From Fusobacteriaceae bacterium (lineage in GTDB: Bacteria; Fusobacteriota; Fusobacteriia; Fusobacteriales; Fusobacteriaceae), in assembly GCA_031272775.1 (NCBI GenBank), contig JAISTB010000039.1, positions 33,169 to 97,168 of the forward strand: DNA of 64,000 nt, in the 5' to 3' direction. The translations under genes were made by a program, and so were the position numbers. The notes beneath the pieces are model-generated. The model did not search any database and had not been told where the DNA came from. It saw nothing but the letters and a program-made list of their open reading frames with translations. This document shows, in pieces, positions 8,585 through 16,413 of this stretch (positions are counted from its first letter, which is position 1; each line of letters starts with the position of its first letter).

Positions 8585-8875
8585 ATGGCTTTAACGAAAG
8601 AGGAAGTGTTGAAGGTGGCCAAACTGGCCAGACTGACATTTCCGGAGGAGCGAATCGAGAAATTCCGGGAGGAACTGAACGGCATCCTCGATTATATTGA
8701 CATGCTGAATGAAGTGGATACCGAGGGGGTCGAAGCCCTCGTCAACGTCAGCGACGAAGTCAACAACCTGCGTGAGGATGAGGTCCGGCCGTCGGTATCG
8801 GCGGCGGAGGCGTTGATGAACGCGCCCGTATCGGCCGAGGGGACCGTGGTCGTCCCCAAGGTGGTGGGCGAATGA
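8585..8875 (+). CDS. gatC: Glu/Asp-tRNA amidotransferase subunit C
   Basis: The protein is 96 residues, typical for GatC. It begins with VLKVAKLARLTFPEE (about 9-23) and has the ILDYIDMLNEVDTEGVE segment (about 35-51). GatC wraps around GatA and stabilises the GatCAB complex. A GGGGG(A) Shine-Dalgarno precedes the ATG. The stop overlaps the gatA start (ATGA). Confidence 0.95.
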   Translation: MALTKEEVLKVAKLARLTFPEERIEKFREELNGILDYIDMLNEVDTEGVEALVNVSDEVNNLREDEVRPSVSAAEALMNAPVSAEGTVVVPKVVGE

Positions 8876-10329
8876 GCGGCCAATGGTACACGCTGACGGC
8901 CCGGGAACTGGCCGCCAAAATCAAAAACAAAGAACTTTCGGCCCTTGAGATCGCGGAAAAAACCCTTGCGCGGATCGAGGCCGTCGACGGAAAAGTGGAC
9001 GCCTTCGTGTCCCTCAGGCGGGAAAAGGCCCTGAAGGAAGCGGCCGCCGTCGATGAAAAAATCGCCAAAGGCGAGAAAACAGGCGTATTGGCCGGAGTAC
9101 CCGTGGCGGTCAAGGATCTTCTCGTCAGCGAAGGGGATCTGACGACGGGCTGTTCCCGAATCCTCGAAGGCTACCGGGGCATTTACGACTGCACGGCCGT
9201 ACAAAAACTCAAAGCGGCGGACGCCGTCATCGTCGGAAAGACAAACGCCGACGAATTTGCCATGGGCAGCACGACCATGACGTCCTGCTACAAAATGACA
9301 AAAAACCCCTGGGATCTCGAAAGGGTGCCTGGCGGAAGCTCAGGCGGATCGGCCGCCGCCGTGGCCGCCCGGGAAGTTCCGCTGACGCTGGGAACCGATA
9401 CGGGCGGCAGTATCCGGCAACCCGCGTCGTTTTGCGGCGTAACGGGCTTGAAGCCCACCTACGGCAGAGTATCCCGCTACGGGGTCATGGCCTACGGCTC
9501 GTCTCTGGACCAGATCGGCCCCTTCGGGAAGACCGTGGAGGATGTGGCTCTGACGCTTTCGGTTATCGCCGGCCCCGACGGCTACGACGCCACGGCGGCC
9601 AACCGGCCCGTCCCCGACTATACGGCCATGCTGGGCCAATCGATCAAAGGGCTCAAAATTGGCGTACCCAAAGAATATTTTGTGGAGGGGATCAAGGAGA
9701 ACGTCGAGACCGTGATCCGGGCCGCCATCGAGACCTTCCGGGCTCTTGGGGCCGAGATCGTCGACATCAGTCTCCCCCATACAAAATACGCCATACCGGC
9801 CTATTACGTGATCGCCCCGGCCGAGGCCAGCGCCAATCTTGCCCGCTATGACGGGATCCGCTACGGGCACAAGAGCAAAAACGCCGAAAACATCCTCGAC
9901 CTCTATGTGAATTCGCGTTCCGAAGGCTTCGGCGACGAAGTCAAGCGCCGGATCATGATCGGAACCTATGTGTTGAGCGCGGGATTTTACGACGCTTACT
10001 TCAAAAAAGCGCAAAAAGTCAGACGCCTGATCAAACAGGACTATGACAGGGCCTTTGAGGCGGTGGACGTGATCTTGACGCCTACGGCCCCCAGCGTGGC
10101 CTTCAAGCTGACGGACGAAAAGACGCCGATTGAAATGTATCTTGAGGATATTTTCACGATTTCCTGCAACCTTGCGGGCATCCCCGGACTCGTGGTTCCC
10201 GCGGGCATTACGGGCGGGCTCCCGGTGGGCGTACAGCTCTTTGCCCGGGCTTTTGCGGAAGAGACGCTGATCCGGGCCGGTTCGGCTTTTGAACAGGCCA
10301 GAGGCCCCTGGTCGCTGCCGGAACTTTGA
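8872..10329 (+). CDS. gatA: Glu/Asp-tRNA amidotransferase subunit A
   Basis: The protein is 485 residues, full length. The amidase signature triad is in place: Lys81 (VAVKDLL), cis-Ser156 in PGGSSGGSAA, and nucleophile Ser180 in TDTGGSIRQPA. GatA hydrolyses glutamine and passes ammonia to GatB, which amidates Glu-tRNA(Gln) and/or Asp-tRNA(Asn). The gene overlaps gatC by 4 bases; gatB follows after 73 bases. Confidence 0.97.
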   Translation: MSGQWYTLTARELAAKIKNKELSALEIAEKTLARIEAVDGKVDAFVSLRREKALKEAAAVDEKIAKGEKTGVLAGVPVAVKDLLVSEGDLTTGCSRILEGYRGIYDCTAVQKLKAADAVIVGKTNADEFAMGSTTMTSCYKMTKNPWDLERVPGGSSGGSAAAVAAREVPLTLGTDTGGSIRQPASFCGVTGLKPTYGRVSRYGVMAYGSSLDQIGPFGKTVEDVALTLSVIAGPDGYDATAANRPVPDYTAMLGQSIKGLKIGVPKEYFVEGIKENVETVIRAAIETFRALGAEIVDISLPHTKYAIPAYYVIAPAEASANLARYDGIRYGHKSKNAENILDLYVNSRSEGFGDEVKRRIMIGTYVLSAGFYDAYFKKAQKVRRLIKQDYDRAFEAVDVILTPTAPSVAFKLTDEKTPIEMYLEDIFTISCNLAGIPGLVVPAGITGGLPVGVQLFARAFAEETLIRAGSAFEQARGPWSLPEL

Positions 10330-10402
10330 GGCCGCGTTTTCCCCGAAAAAGAAAGCAAAATCAGGGAAAATCAAAAGAAGAAGAGGAACAGAGGAGGTTA
10401 CG

Positions 10403-11857
10403 ATGCAAAAACAATGGGAATCGGTCATCGGTCTCGAGGTCCATTTGCAACTGAAGACCAAAACCAAGGTCTGGTGCGGATGCAGCGCGGACTATGACAA
10501 GGATCCGCCCAATACCCATACCTGCCCTATTTGCCTGGGGCATCCGGGGGCGCTGCCGCGGCTCAACAAAAAAGTCGTGGAGTACGCCCTCAAGGGGGCG
10601 CTTGCCCTAAATTGCCGCATAAACCGCGAAAGCGGCTTCGACCGGAAGAATTATTTTTATCCCGATATGCCGAAAAATTATCAAATTACACAATTTGACA
10701 GAGCTTACGCCGAAAAGGGGCGTCTCGAAGTTCGGCTCAAAAACGGCCGGGAAATTTCCGTCGGCATCACCAAGGTCCAGATCGAAGAGGATACGGGAAA
10801 ATCCATCCACGTGGCCCACGAATCCCTGATGAATTACAACCGCTCGGGGATCCCCCTGATCGAGATCATCTCGGACCCCGACATGCGCTCGTCGGAAGAG
10901 GCCTACGAATACCTCAATACGCTCAAATCCGTGATCAAATACACGGGGATCAGCGACGTGTCCATGGAACTGGGATCGCTGCGCTGCGACGCCAACGTGT
11001 CGGTCATGGAAAAGGGCAGTCCAGTCTTCGGGACCCGGGTCGAAATCAAGAACATGAATTCCTTCAAGGCCGTAGCCCGGGCCATCGACTACGAGATCGG
11101 CCGGCAGATCACGACGCTGGAGGAAGGCGGCGAAATCTACCAGGAAACGCGGCTCTGGGACGAGGACCAGCAGATCACCTCCGTCATGCGGAGTAAGGAA
11201 GAAGCCATGGATTACCGGTATTTTCCGGAACCGGATCTCCTGAAGCTTGTCATCAGCGACGAAGAGATCGAGGCCATCCGCAAGACCCTTCCTGAGACCA
11301 AGGCTCACAAGACGGAACGCTTCCTCTCGGACTACGGCATTTCCTCCTACGACGCGAATCTGATCAGCGCCGATATCGAACTTTCGGACTATTACGAGGC
11401 CGTCGTCAAAGCCTCGGGCAATCCAAAGGCGGCCGCCAACTGGATTCTGGGCGACGTGTTCCGGGTCATGAAGGAAAGAGAAATCGGGATCGAAGCCTTC
11501 CCCATGCTCCCCGCGGATCTCGGGGCCATTATCCGGCTTATTGACGGCGGGACCATTTCCGGAAAATTGGGCAAGGAACTCTTTGAGAAAAAACTCTTTG
11601 ACCCGCGCTCGCCGGAGACCATCGTCCGGGAGGACGGCATGTCGCAAGTCTCCGACAAATCGGCCATCGAGGCCCTCGTGAACGAAGTCCTCGGACGTTC
11701 GGGGAAAATGATCGACGACTACCACGCCGCCGACGAAGGCCGCAAGCCCCGGGTGCTGAAAGGACTCGTGGGTCAGGTCATGAAGGCCTCCCAGGGGAAG
11801 GCGAACCCCGCTCTGGTGACGGCCCTGATTGAGGAGCGTTTGCGCGGAAACGAATAA
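10403..11857 (+). CDS. gatB: Glu/Asp-tRNA amidotransferase subunit B
   Basis: The protein is 484 residues from the ATG at 10403, which has a strong GAGGAGG Shine-Dalgarno; an open extension to 10289 is spurious. Signatures are VIGLEVHLQLKTKTK (about 8-22), a zinc site of Cys25, Cys27, Cys41 and Cys44, and FYPDMPKNYQITQFD. The C-terminal YqeY-like tail binds the tRNA elbow. GatB phosphorylates the mischarged glutamyl or aspartyl group and amidates it with ammonia from GatA. It is the last gene of the operon; no clear hairpin terminator follows. Confidence 0.97.
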   Translation: MQKQWESVIGLEVHLQLKTKTKVWCGCSADYDKDPPNTHTCPICLGHPGALPRLNKKVVEYALKGALALNCRINRESGFDRKNYFYPDMPKNYQITQFDRAYAEKGRLEVRLKNGREISVGITKVQIEEDTGKSIHVAHESLMNYNRSGIPLIEIISDPDMRSSEEAYEYLNTLKSVIKYTGISDVSMELGSLRCDANVSVMEKGSPVFGTRVEIKNMNSFKAVARAIDYEIGRQITTLEEGGEIYQETRLWDEDQQITSVMRSKEEAMDYRYFPEPDLLKLVISDEEIEAIRKTLPETKAHKTERFLSDYGISSYDANLISADIELSDYYEAVVKASGNPKAAANWILGDVFRVMKEREIGIEAFPMLPADLGAIIRLIDGGTISGKLGKELFEKKLFDPRSPETIVREDGMSQVSDKSAIEALVNEVLGRSGKMIDDYHAADEGRKPRVLKGLVGQVMKASQGKANPALVTALIEERLRGNE

Positions 11858-11886
11858 AACTTGCCCGGACATCTTGTATTTTTCCA

Positions 11887-11915
11887 TGGACAAACGGGAA
11901 AAAAAACGCTATAAT
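11887..11915 (+). promoter_or_regulatory. Promoter for the AbgT-type transporter
   Basis: TGGACA (11887-11892), a 17-base spacer and a perfect TATAAT (11910-11915) lie 82 bases before the start codon, giving a leader of about 75 bases. Confidence 0.8.
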
Positions 11916-11996
11916 ATAAGATATTTTTCTGCATGAAAAATAGTTATCACGCTTAAGAGGGTCATATTTTGATTAACATGAGGAGGTTATCGTTTT

Positions 11997-13541
11997 ATGA
12001 GTGAAGCTGCTGTAAAAAAGAGTTTTACGGATCGCTTTCTGGACGTCGTGGAGGGGATTTGCAGCAAATTGCCGCCTCCGGCCATCTTGTTCTGCTGGCT
12101 GTTCCTGATCACGGCCATCCTGGGCGCGGTCTTTACGGCCACAGGGGTCAAGATGTTGAATCCGGCCACGGGCAAGGACGTCGTATCCCAGAATGTCTTT
12201 ACCGCCGCCGGCGTAAAGTGGTTCCTGGAGAACATGGTCAAGAATTTTACGGGATTCGCGCCTCTGGGACTCGTGCTGACCATGACGCTGGCCATCGGTT
12301 TCTGTGAAGAATCGGGCATGCTGGTGGCTATGCTGCGCGGGATCCTGAAGAACGTCCCCCCGGCCATCGTGCCCTATGTGATCGCCTTTTTGGGCACCAT
12401 GGGCAATCTGGCCTCCGATACGGCCATGGTTGTTATTCCGCCATTGGCGGCCGTCGTCTATATCGGGGTCAAGAAAAATCCAATCGCGGGCATGCTTGTG
12501 GGCTACGCGGGCGCCCAGGCGGGATTTTCGGCCAACCTGATGATCGCCGGAACGGACTCGCTGCTGCAGGGCCTTTCCAATAAAGCCATCGAGGCCTTTT
12601 TGGGGAACAACAATTTTACGATTGAGATCACCTGCAACTGGTACTTCATGATGGCGTCGACCTTCCTTTGCGCCTTCGTGATCGGCCTTGTGTCCATCGT
12701 GGTCATCGAACCGAGACTGGGGGTCTACACGCCGCCGGCCGATGTGGAGCCCGTCAAATTTGACGAGCTTATGCCCATCGAACGCAAGGGCCTGCGGATT
12801 TCCGGGATTACCGTAGCGATCTATATCGCGATTGTGGTCATCGGATATTTCGGCGGTCTCTTATCGAACAAAGGAAAACTGGTGGGTTCGCTGCTCCTGA
12901 GCGGTCTGATCCCGATTCTCTTTATTTTCTTCAGTTCGGCCGGTATCTCCTACGGAATCGCCACGAAGAAATTCAAAAACACCATTGACGTCAACAAAGC
13001 CATGGTAAAACAAATGAGCGGTATGGGCGCCTATGTGATCTTCTGCTTCTTCTGCGGCCAGTTCCAGTCGCTGTTCAACTGGACCCAACTGGGGACCATG
13101 CTCGCCATCAAGGGAGCGGACTTTTTGAAGAGCATCAAGTTTACGGGACGGCCCATGTGGGTGGCGTTTATCATCATCTGCGCCCTCGTCAACATCATCG
13201 TATCCTCGGGTTCGGCCAAATGGGCGATTTTGGCGCCGGTATTCGTCCCCATGTTCATGCTTCTGGGCTATCACCCCGGCTTTACCCAGCTGCTCTACAG
13301 ATTGGGCGATTCCCCGGGCAACTGCTTTACGCCCATGTCGCCTTACATCTGGATGATTCTCTCGGTGGCCCAGCAAAAGTACAACAAGGACGTCAACATC
13401 GGGACGCTGATCTCCAACATGATCCCGGTGGCCATTGTGCTCCAGATCGCGTGGATCCTCTTCCTGCTCCTGTGGTCCATCGGCTACAGCCTGCCCATCG
13501 GACCCGGTGTCGGATATTTTATGCCCGCCGGAATCCTTTAA
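11997..13541 (+). CDS. abgT: AbgT-family transporter (p-aminobenzoyl-glutamate type)
   Basis: The protein is 514 residues with roughly 11-13 membrane helices. AbgT hallmarks include LPPPAILFCWLFLITAILG (about 26-44), the reentrant-loop motif GNLASDTAMVVIPPLAA (about 137-153), AGAQAGFSANLMIAGTD (about 171-187) and a C-terminal SSGSAKWAILAPVFVPM with DSPGNCFTPMSPY. Family members import p-aminobenzoyl-glutamate or other acyl-amino acids, and some export sulfonamides, driven by ion gradients. Here the many M20-type hydrolases suggest import of N-acylated amino acids. The gene has its own promoter and a GAGGAGG Shine-Dalgarno. The exact substrate is unknown. Confidence 0.92.
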   Translation: MSEAAVKKSFTDRFLDVVEGICSKLPPPAILFCWLFLITAILGAVFTATGVKMLNPATGKDVVSQNVFTAAGVKWFLENMVKNFTGFAPLGLVLTMTLAIGFCEESGMLVAMLRGILKNVPPAIVPYVIAFLGTMGNLASDTAMVVIPPLAAVVYIGVKKNPIAGMLVGYAGAQAGFSANLMIAGTDSLLQGLSNKAIEAFLGNNNFTIEITCNWYFMMASTFLCAFVIGLVSIVVIEPRLGVYTPPADVEPVKFDELMPIERKGLRISGITVAIYIAIVVIGYFGGLLSNKGKLVGSLLLSGLIPILFIFFSSAGISYGIATKKFKNTIDVNKAMVKQMSGMGAYVIFCFFCGQFQSLFNWTQLGTMLAIKGADFLKSIKFTGRPMWVAFIIICALVNIIVSSGSAKWAILAPVFVPMFMLLGYHPGFTQLLYRLGDSPGNCFTPMSPYIWMILSVAQQKYNKDVNIGTLISNMIPVAIVLQIAWILFLLLWSIGYSLPIGPGVGYFMPAGIL

Positions 13542-13588
13542 TTCGCCCGAAAAACAATCTAAATGAGCGGAAAGGAAACAAAAAAAAC

Positions 13589-13648
13589 GAAAATTTTTAT
13601 AAAATTTTCAAAAAAACTATTGACTTTATAACACTTATGGGGTAAAAT
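13589..13648 (+). promoter_or_regulatory. Strong promoter of the orphan small RNA, with upstream AT inverted repeat
   Basis: TTGACT (13620-13625), 17 bases, then TAAAAT (13643-13648). Just upstream, GAAAATTTT (13589-13597) and AAAATTTTC (13601-13609) form a perfect 9-bp inverted repeat with a 3-base loop. At that position it could be an UP element for RNA polymerase or an operator. No open reading frame follows the promoter. Confidence 0.8.
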
Positions 13649-13654
13649 GCTATT

Positions 13655-13790
13655 GAGACTAAAAGTAATATAGATTTCTGTAACCCCCAGAATCTATGTA
13701 AGTCTTCGTTTTTTAACACTCCCCCGTGTTATAAAAAGTTGATCTAGGATTAGATCATAAAAGAGGATGCGCAAGCGTCCTCTTTTCTTT
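13655..13790 (+). ncRNA. Candidate small RNA with two C-rich hairpin loops
   Basis: About 135 bases lie between a strong promoter and an intrinsic terminator, with no plausible coding frame. Four hairpins can be drawn by eye. (1) 13672-13680 pairs with 13688-13695 around loop TAACCCC. It is enclosed by AGACT (13656-13660) pairing with AGTCT (13701-13705). (2) TAACAC/GTGTTA (13714-13719/13726-13731) carries loop TCCCCC. (3) TGATCTA/TAGATCA (13740-13746/13751-13757) carries loop GGAT. (4) The terminator stem. Exposed C-runs on hairpin loops are the seed type used by actinobacterial 6C RNA and Staphylococcus RsaE/RoxS to pair with G-rich Shine-Dalgarno sequences. No known family was recognised by sequence. 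Confidence 0.75.
13759..13790 (+). terminator. Intrinsic terminator of the small RNA
   Basis: AAAAGAGGATGC (13759-13770) pairs with GCGTCCTCTTTT (13775-13786) through 12 pairs including one T-G, with a GCAA tetraloop and a T-rich tail (13783-13790). Confidence 0.92.
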
Positions 13791-13806
13791 GGGAAATTTT
13801 CCCAAA
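13788..13806. promoter_or_regulatory. 19-base palindrome, possible operator
   Basis: TTTGGGAAA and TTTCCCAAA flank a single central T. The arms are perfect over 9 bases. The element lies between the small-RNA terminator and the next promoter (13836-13841) and is not followed by a T-tract, so it does not look like a second terminator. Confidence 0.45.
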
Positions 13807-13832
13807 AACCCCTTTTTATTGCCGGAAAAATG

Positions 13833-13841
13833 TGCTATAAT
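13833..13841 (+). promoter_or_regulatory. Extended -10 promoter for dCMP deaminase and gmhB
   Basis: TGC directly followed by TATAAT (13836-13841) is an extended -10 element. The -35 region (TTTTTA, 13813-13818) is poor, as is common with extended -10 promoters. Confidence 0.65.
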
Positions 13842-13880
13842 GAATCAGTAAAAGATATTTGACGGAGGACTTTGAGGAAA

Positions 13881-14366
13881 GTGAAACGGACGGACTACAT
13901 CAAATGGGACGAATATTTTATGGGCGTCGCCATCCTTTCAGGGAAACGGAGCAAGGACCCCAACACCCAGGTCGGGGCCTGTATCGTGTCGCCGGACAAC
14001 AAAATCATCGGCGTCGGCTATAACGGTCTGCCGCTGGGCTGCAGCGACGACGACTTCCCCTGGGAGCGGGACGGGGATTTTCTCGAGACAAAATATCCCT
14101 TTGTGGTCCACGCGGAATTGAACGCGATCTTGAACAGCACCCGGGAACTTGCGGGCTGCCGGATTTACGTGGGGCTTTTCCCCTGCCACGAATGCTCCAA
14201 GGCCATTATCCAGAGCGGGATCCGTGAGATCATTTACCTTTCGGATAAGTACGCGGGTTCGGAATCGGACATCGCTTCCCGGAAAATGCTCGATATCGCC
14301 GGCGTCACCTACCGTCGCCTCGAAACCGGGCTTTCAAAACTGGAGCTTTCCTATGGCCGGGACTGA
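13881..14366 (+). CDS. Deoxycytidylate (dCMP) deaminase
   Basis: The protein is 161 residues from a GTG at 13881 (KRTDYIKWDEYFMG, the usual N-terminus). A TTG at 13872 would add three residues but sits only 3 bases from the GGAGG. The zinc-deaminase motifs are HAELNAI (His and catalytic Glu) and PCHECSKAIIQSG (two Cys ligands). RSKDPNTQVGACIVSPDNKIIGVGYNG and GCSDDDFPW match dCMP deaminases of the DCTD type. The enzyme makes dUMP for thymidylate synthesis. It overlaps gmhB by 14 bases. A ComEB-like name is also used for this family. Confidence 0.88.
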   Translation: MKRTDYIKWDEYFMGVAILSGKRSKDPNTQVGACIVSPDNKIIGVGYNGLPLGCSDDDFPWERDGDFLETKYPFVVHAELNAILNSTRELAGCRIYVGLFPCHECSKAIIQSGIREIIYLSDKYAGSESDIASRKMLDIAGVTYRRLETGLSKLELSYGRD

Positions 14367-14982
14367 GAAAAAAGCCGTTTTTCTAGACCGCGACGGGACC
14401 GTCAACATCGAAAAGGCCTATTTATACAAGGCGGAGGATTTTGTTTTCGAAAGAGGCGCGATTGACGGTCTGCGGCGAATCAAGGCCCTCGGGTATCTCC
14501 TGATCGTCGTGACGAACCAGTCCGGCATCGCCCGGGGTTTTTACACGGAAGAGGACCTGGCCTTGCTTAACGCCTGGCTTATGGCAGAAACGAAGGCACT
14601 CGGCTGTGGGTTGGACGCGCTTTACTACTGCCCCCATCATCCGGACGAAGGAATCCCCCCCTACAGGAGGGAATGTGACTGCCGGAAGCCCAAAACGGGC
14701 ATGATCGACCGGGCCGTAGCGGCCTTCGGCATAGACCGCGCCGCCTCTTACCTTGTCGGAGACAAGCGCTCTGATCTCCAAACGGCGCTTAACGCGGACC
14801 TGGCGCCTATTCTCGTGAGGACGGGCTACGGGCGGGAGACCGAAGCGGGGCTCGCGATTGCGGGCGACGCGCCGCGGGAGGTATCCGTATTCGATACGCT
14901 GCGGGATTTCGCGGACTGGCTCGAAAAGCGGCGGGCGTCGGCTCCGGCGGAGATTTTTCCGGAAAAAGCGAAAAAGGGTTGA
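14353..14982 (+). CDS. gmhB: D,D-heptose 1,7-bisphosphate phosphatase
   Basis: The protein is 209 residues from the ATG at 14353 (GGAG Shine-Dalgarno); a longer open frame from 14149 overlaps the deaminase and is spurious. HAD motif I is FLDRDGTVN (about 10-18), motif II is VVTNQSGIARG, and LVGDKRSDLQTA is motif IV. The GmhB zinc cluster is visible as CPHH, then CDCRKPKTGM. The enzyme removes the C7 phosphate in ADP-heptose synthesis for LPS inner core, which supports a diderm envelope. Other heptose genes are not in the window. A HisB-type phosphatase is less likely, as no his genes are near. Confidence 0.9.
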   Translation: MAGTEKKAVFLDRDGTVNIEKAYLYKAEDFVFERGAIDGLRRIKALGYLLIVVTNQSGIARGFYTEEDLALLNAWLMAETKALGCGLDALYYCPHHPDEGIPPYRRECDCRKPKTGMIDRAVAAFGIDRAASYLVGDKRSDLQTALNADLAPILVRTGYGRETEAGLAIAGDAPREVSVFDTLRDFADWLEKRRASAPAEIFPEKAKKG

Positions 14983-15007
14983 GAATCTTTTCAAATCATG
15001 CTAAAAT
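14979..15007 (+). promoter_or_regulatory. Promoter of the murF-ftsZ cluster
   Basis: TTGAGA (14979-14984) overlaps the gmhB stop codon. After 17 bases, TAAAAT (15002-15007) is preceded by TGC, an extended -10. It lies 31 bases before murF. Confidence 0.78.
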
Positions 15008-15037
15008 AGTTTATCTGCCCGAAGGATGTTAAAGATC

Positions 15038-16348
15038 ATGAAATTATTGGAAGAACTCCTGAAAAATATGCGGATCGGCGTTCCCTCCGCCCTGCGCGTC
15101 GCCAAAGTCGTGATGGACAGCAGGAAAATCGAACAGGACGCGTTGTTTCTGGCGATCAACAACGGCAATAACTATGTGAAGGAAGCCCTGCAAAAAGGCG
15201 CTTCTCTTGTTGTGTGCGACAGAAATCAGGGTTTCACGGACCCGAGGGTTTACGAGTGCCCCGACACCGTGGCCTTTATGCAGGAACTGGCCCGGGAATA
15301 CCGGAAGGCCATCGGCCTCAACGTCGTCGCCATTACCGGAAGCAACGGCAAAACGACGACCAAGGACATCCTGTACGGGATCCTCTCGACAAAATACAAA
15401 GTCAAAAAAACCGAGGGCAACCACAACAACGCCATCGGTCTCCCCTATACGCTGTTGCAGCTGGCCGAAGACGATGAAATCGTCGTCCTCGAAATGGGCA
15501 TGAGCGCCCCGGGCGAGATTGACGCCCTTTGCGGCGTGGCCCTCCCCGACTGCGGCATCATCACCAATATCGGCGACTCCCATTTGGAGTTTTTGAAGAC
15601 GCGGGAGAATGTTTTCCGGGCGAAAAAAGAAATGACAAACTATGTAGGACCCGGGGACCTCTATATCTGCGGCGACGACATGTTTCTCGCGACGCTGGAC
15701 GGCATAAAGACCGGATTTTCAGAGACAAACGACGTTGTCATCAAGGAATACGCCGAAGGGGACGAGGGCGTCGAATTCAGCTTGAGTCAAAAAGGCCGGG
15801 AGACGAAGTACCGGCTGCCGCTGAACGGCAGACACAACGCCCTCAACGCGGCCCTTGCCGTAACGGTCGCCAAACGCTTCAAAATCACCCGGAAGCAGAT
15901 CGAAAAGGCCCTGAAGGAGCTTTCGATCACGCCCATGCGCTTTGAGAAAATCGAAATCGACGGCGTCCGCTACATCAACGACGCCTATAACGCCAGCCCC
16001 GTATCCATGCGCTGCGCCCTCGAGACCTTCCGGGGAATTTACGCGGACTGTCATAAAATAGCGGTTTTGGGCGATATGCTGGAGCTCGGCCCCAACGAGG
16101 TCAATTTTCACAAGGATCTCCTGCGCGAAGGCGTCGGGCAGGGCATAGACGAGTTTTTCCTCTTCGGGCCCCGGATGCGCAAGGCCCTCGATCTTTTGGA
16201 GGAAAGCGACCGGGAGGGAATCCGCTATTTTTCCTCCAAGGACGACATCCGCAAAGCCATCGCGAAAAAGAAGGCGGCGACGCCGCGATTGGCGGTCCTT
16301 GTCAAGGGATCCCGGGGCATGGCCATGGAGGAAATCCTCGATCGCTGA
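15038..16348 (+). CDS. murF: UDP-MurNAc-tripeptide--D-Ala-D-Ala ligase
   Basis: The protein is 436 residues from the ATG at 15038 (GAAGGA upstream). A Mur-ligase P-loop, VVAITGSNGKTTTKDIL (about 95-111), precedes KTEGNHNNAIGLPYTLL, the MurF-specific segment. NDAYNASPVSMRCAL marks the C-terminal domain. MurF adds D-Ala-D-Ala to the UDP-MurNAc tripeptide in the cytoplasm. It opens the wall/division operon, with mraY 65 bases downstream. murE is not in the window. Confidence 0.95.
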   Translation: MKLLEELLKNMRIGVPSALRVAKVVMDSRKIEQDALFLAINNGNNYVKEALQKGASLVVCDRNQGFTDPRVYECPDTVAFMQELAREYRKAIGLNVVAITGSNGKTTTKDILYGILSTKYKVKKTEGNHNNAIGLPYTLLQLAEDDEIVVLEMGMSAPGEIDALCGVALPDCGIITNIGDSHLEFLKTRENVFRAKKEMTNYVGPGDLYICGDDMFLATLDGIKTGFSETNDVVIKEYAEGDEGVEFSLSQKGRETKYRLPLNGRHNALNAALAVTVAKRFKITRKQIEKALKELSITPMRFEKIEIDGVRYINDAYNASPVSMRCALETFRGIYADCHKIAVLGDMLELGPNEVNFHKDLLREGVGQGIDEFFLFGPRMRKALDLLEESDREGIRYFSSKDDIRKAIAKKKAATPRLAVLVKGSRGMAMEEILDR

Positions 16349-16413
16349 ATTTTTGGGGAGTGTGATTCCCGCAACAATGAAAACGAAAAAGAAAAGCTAT
16401 AGAAGGAGAACGC

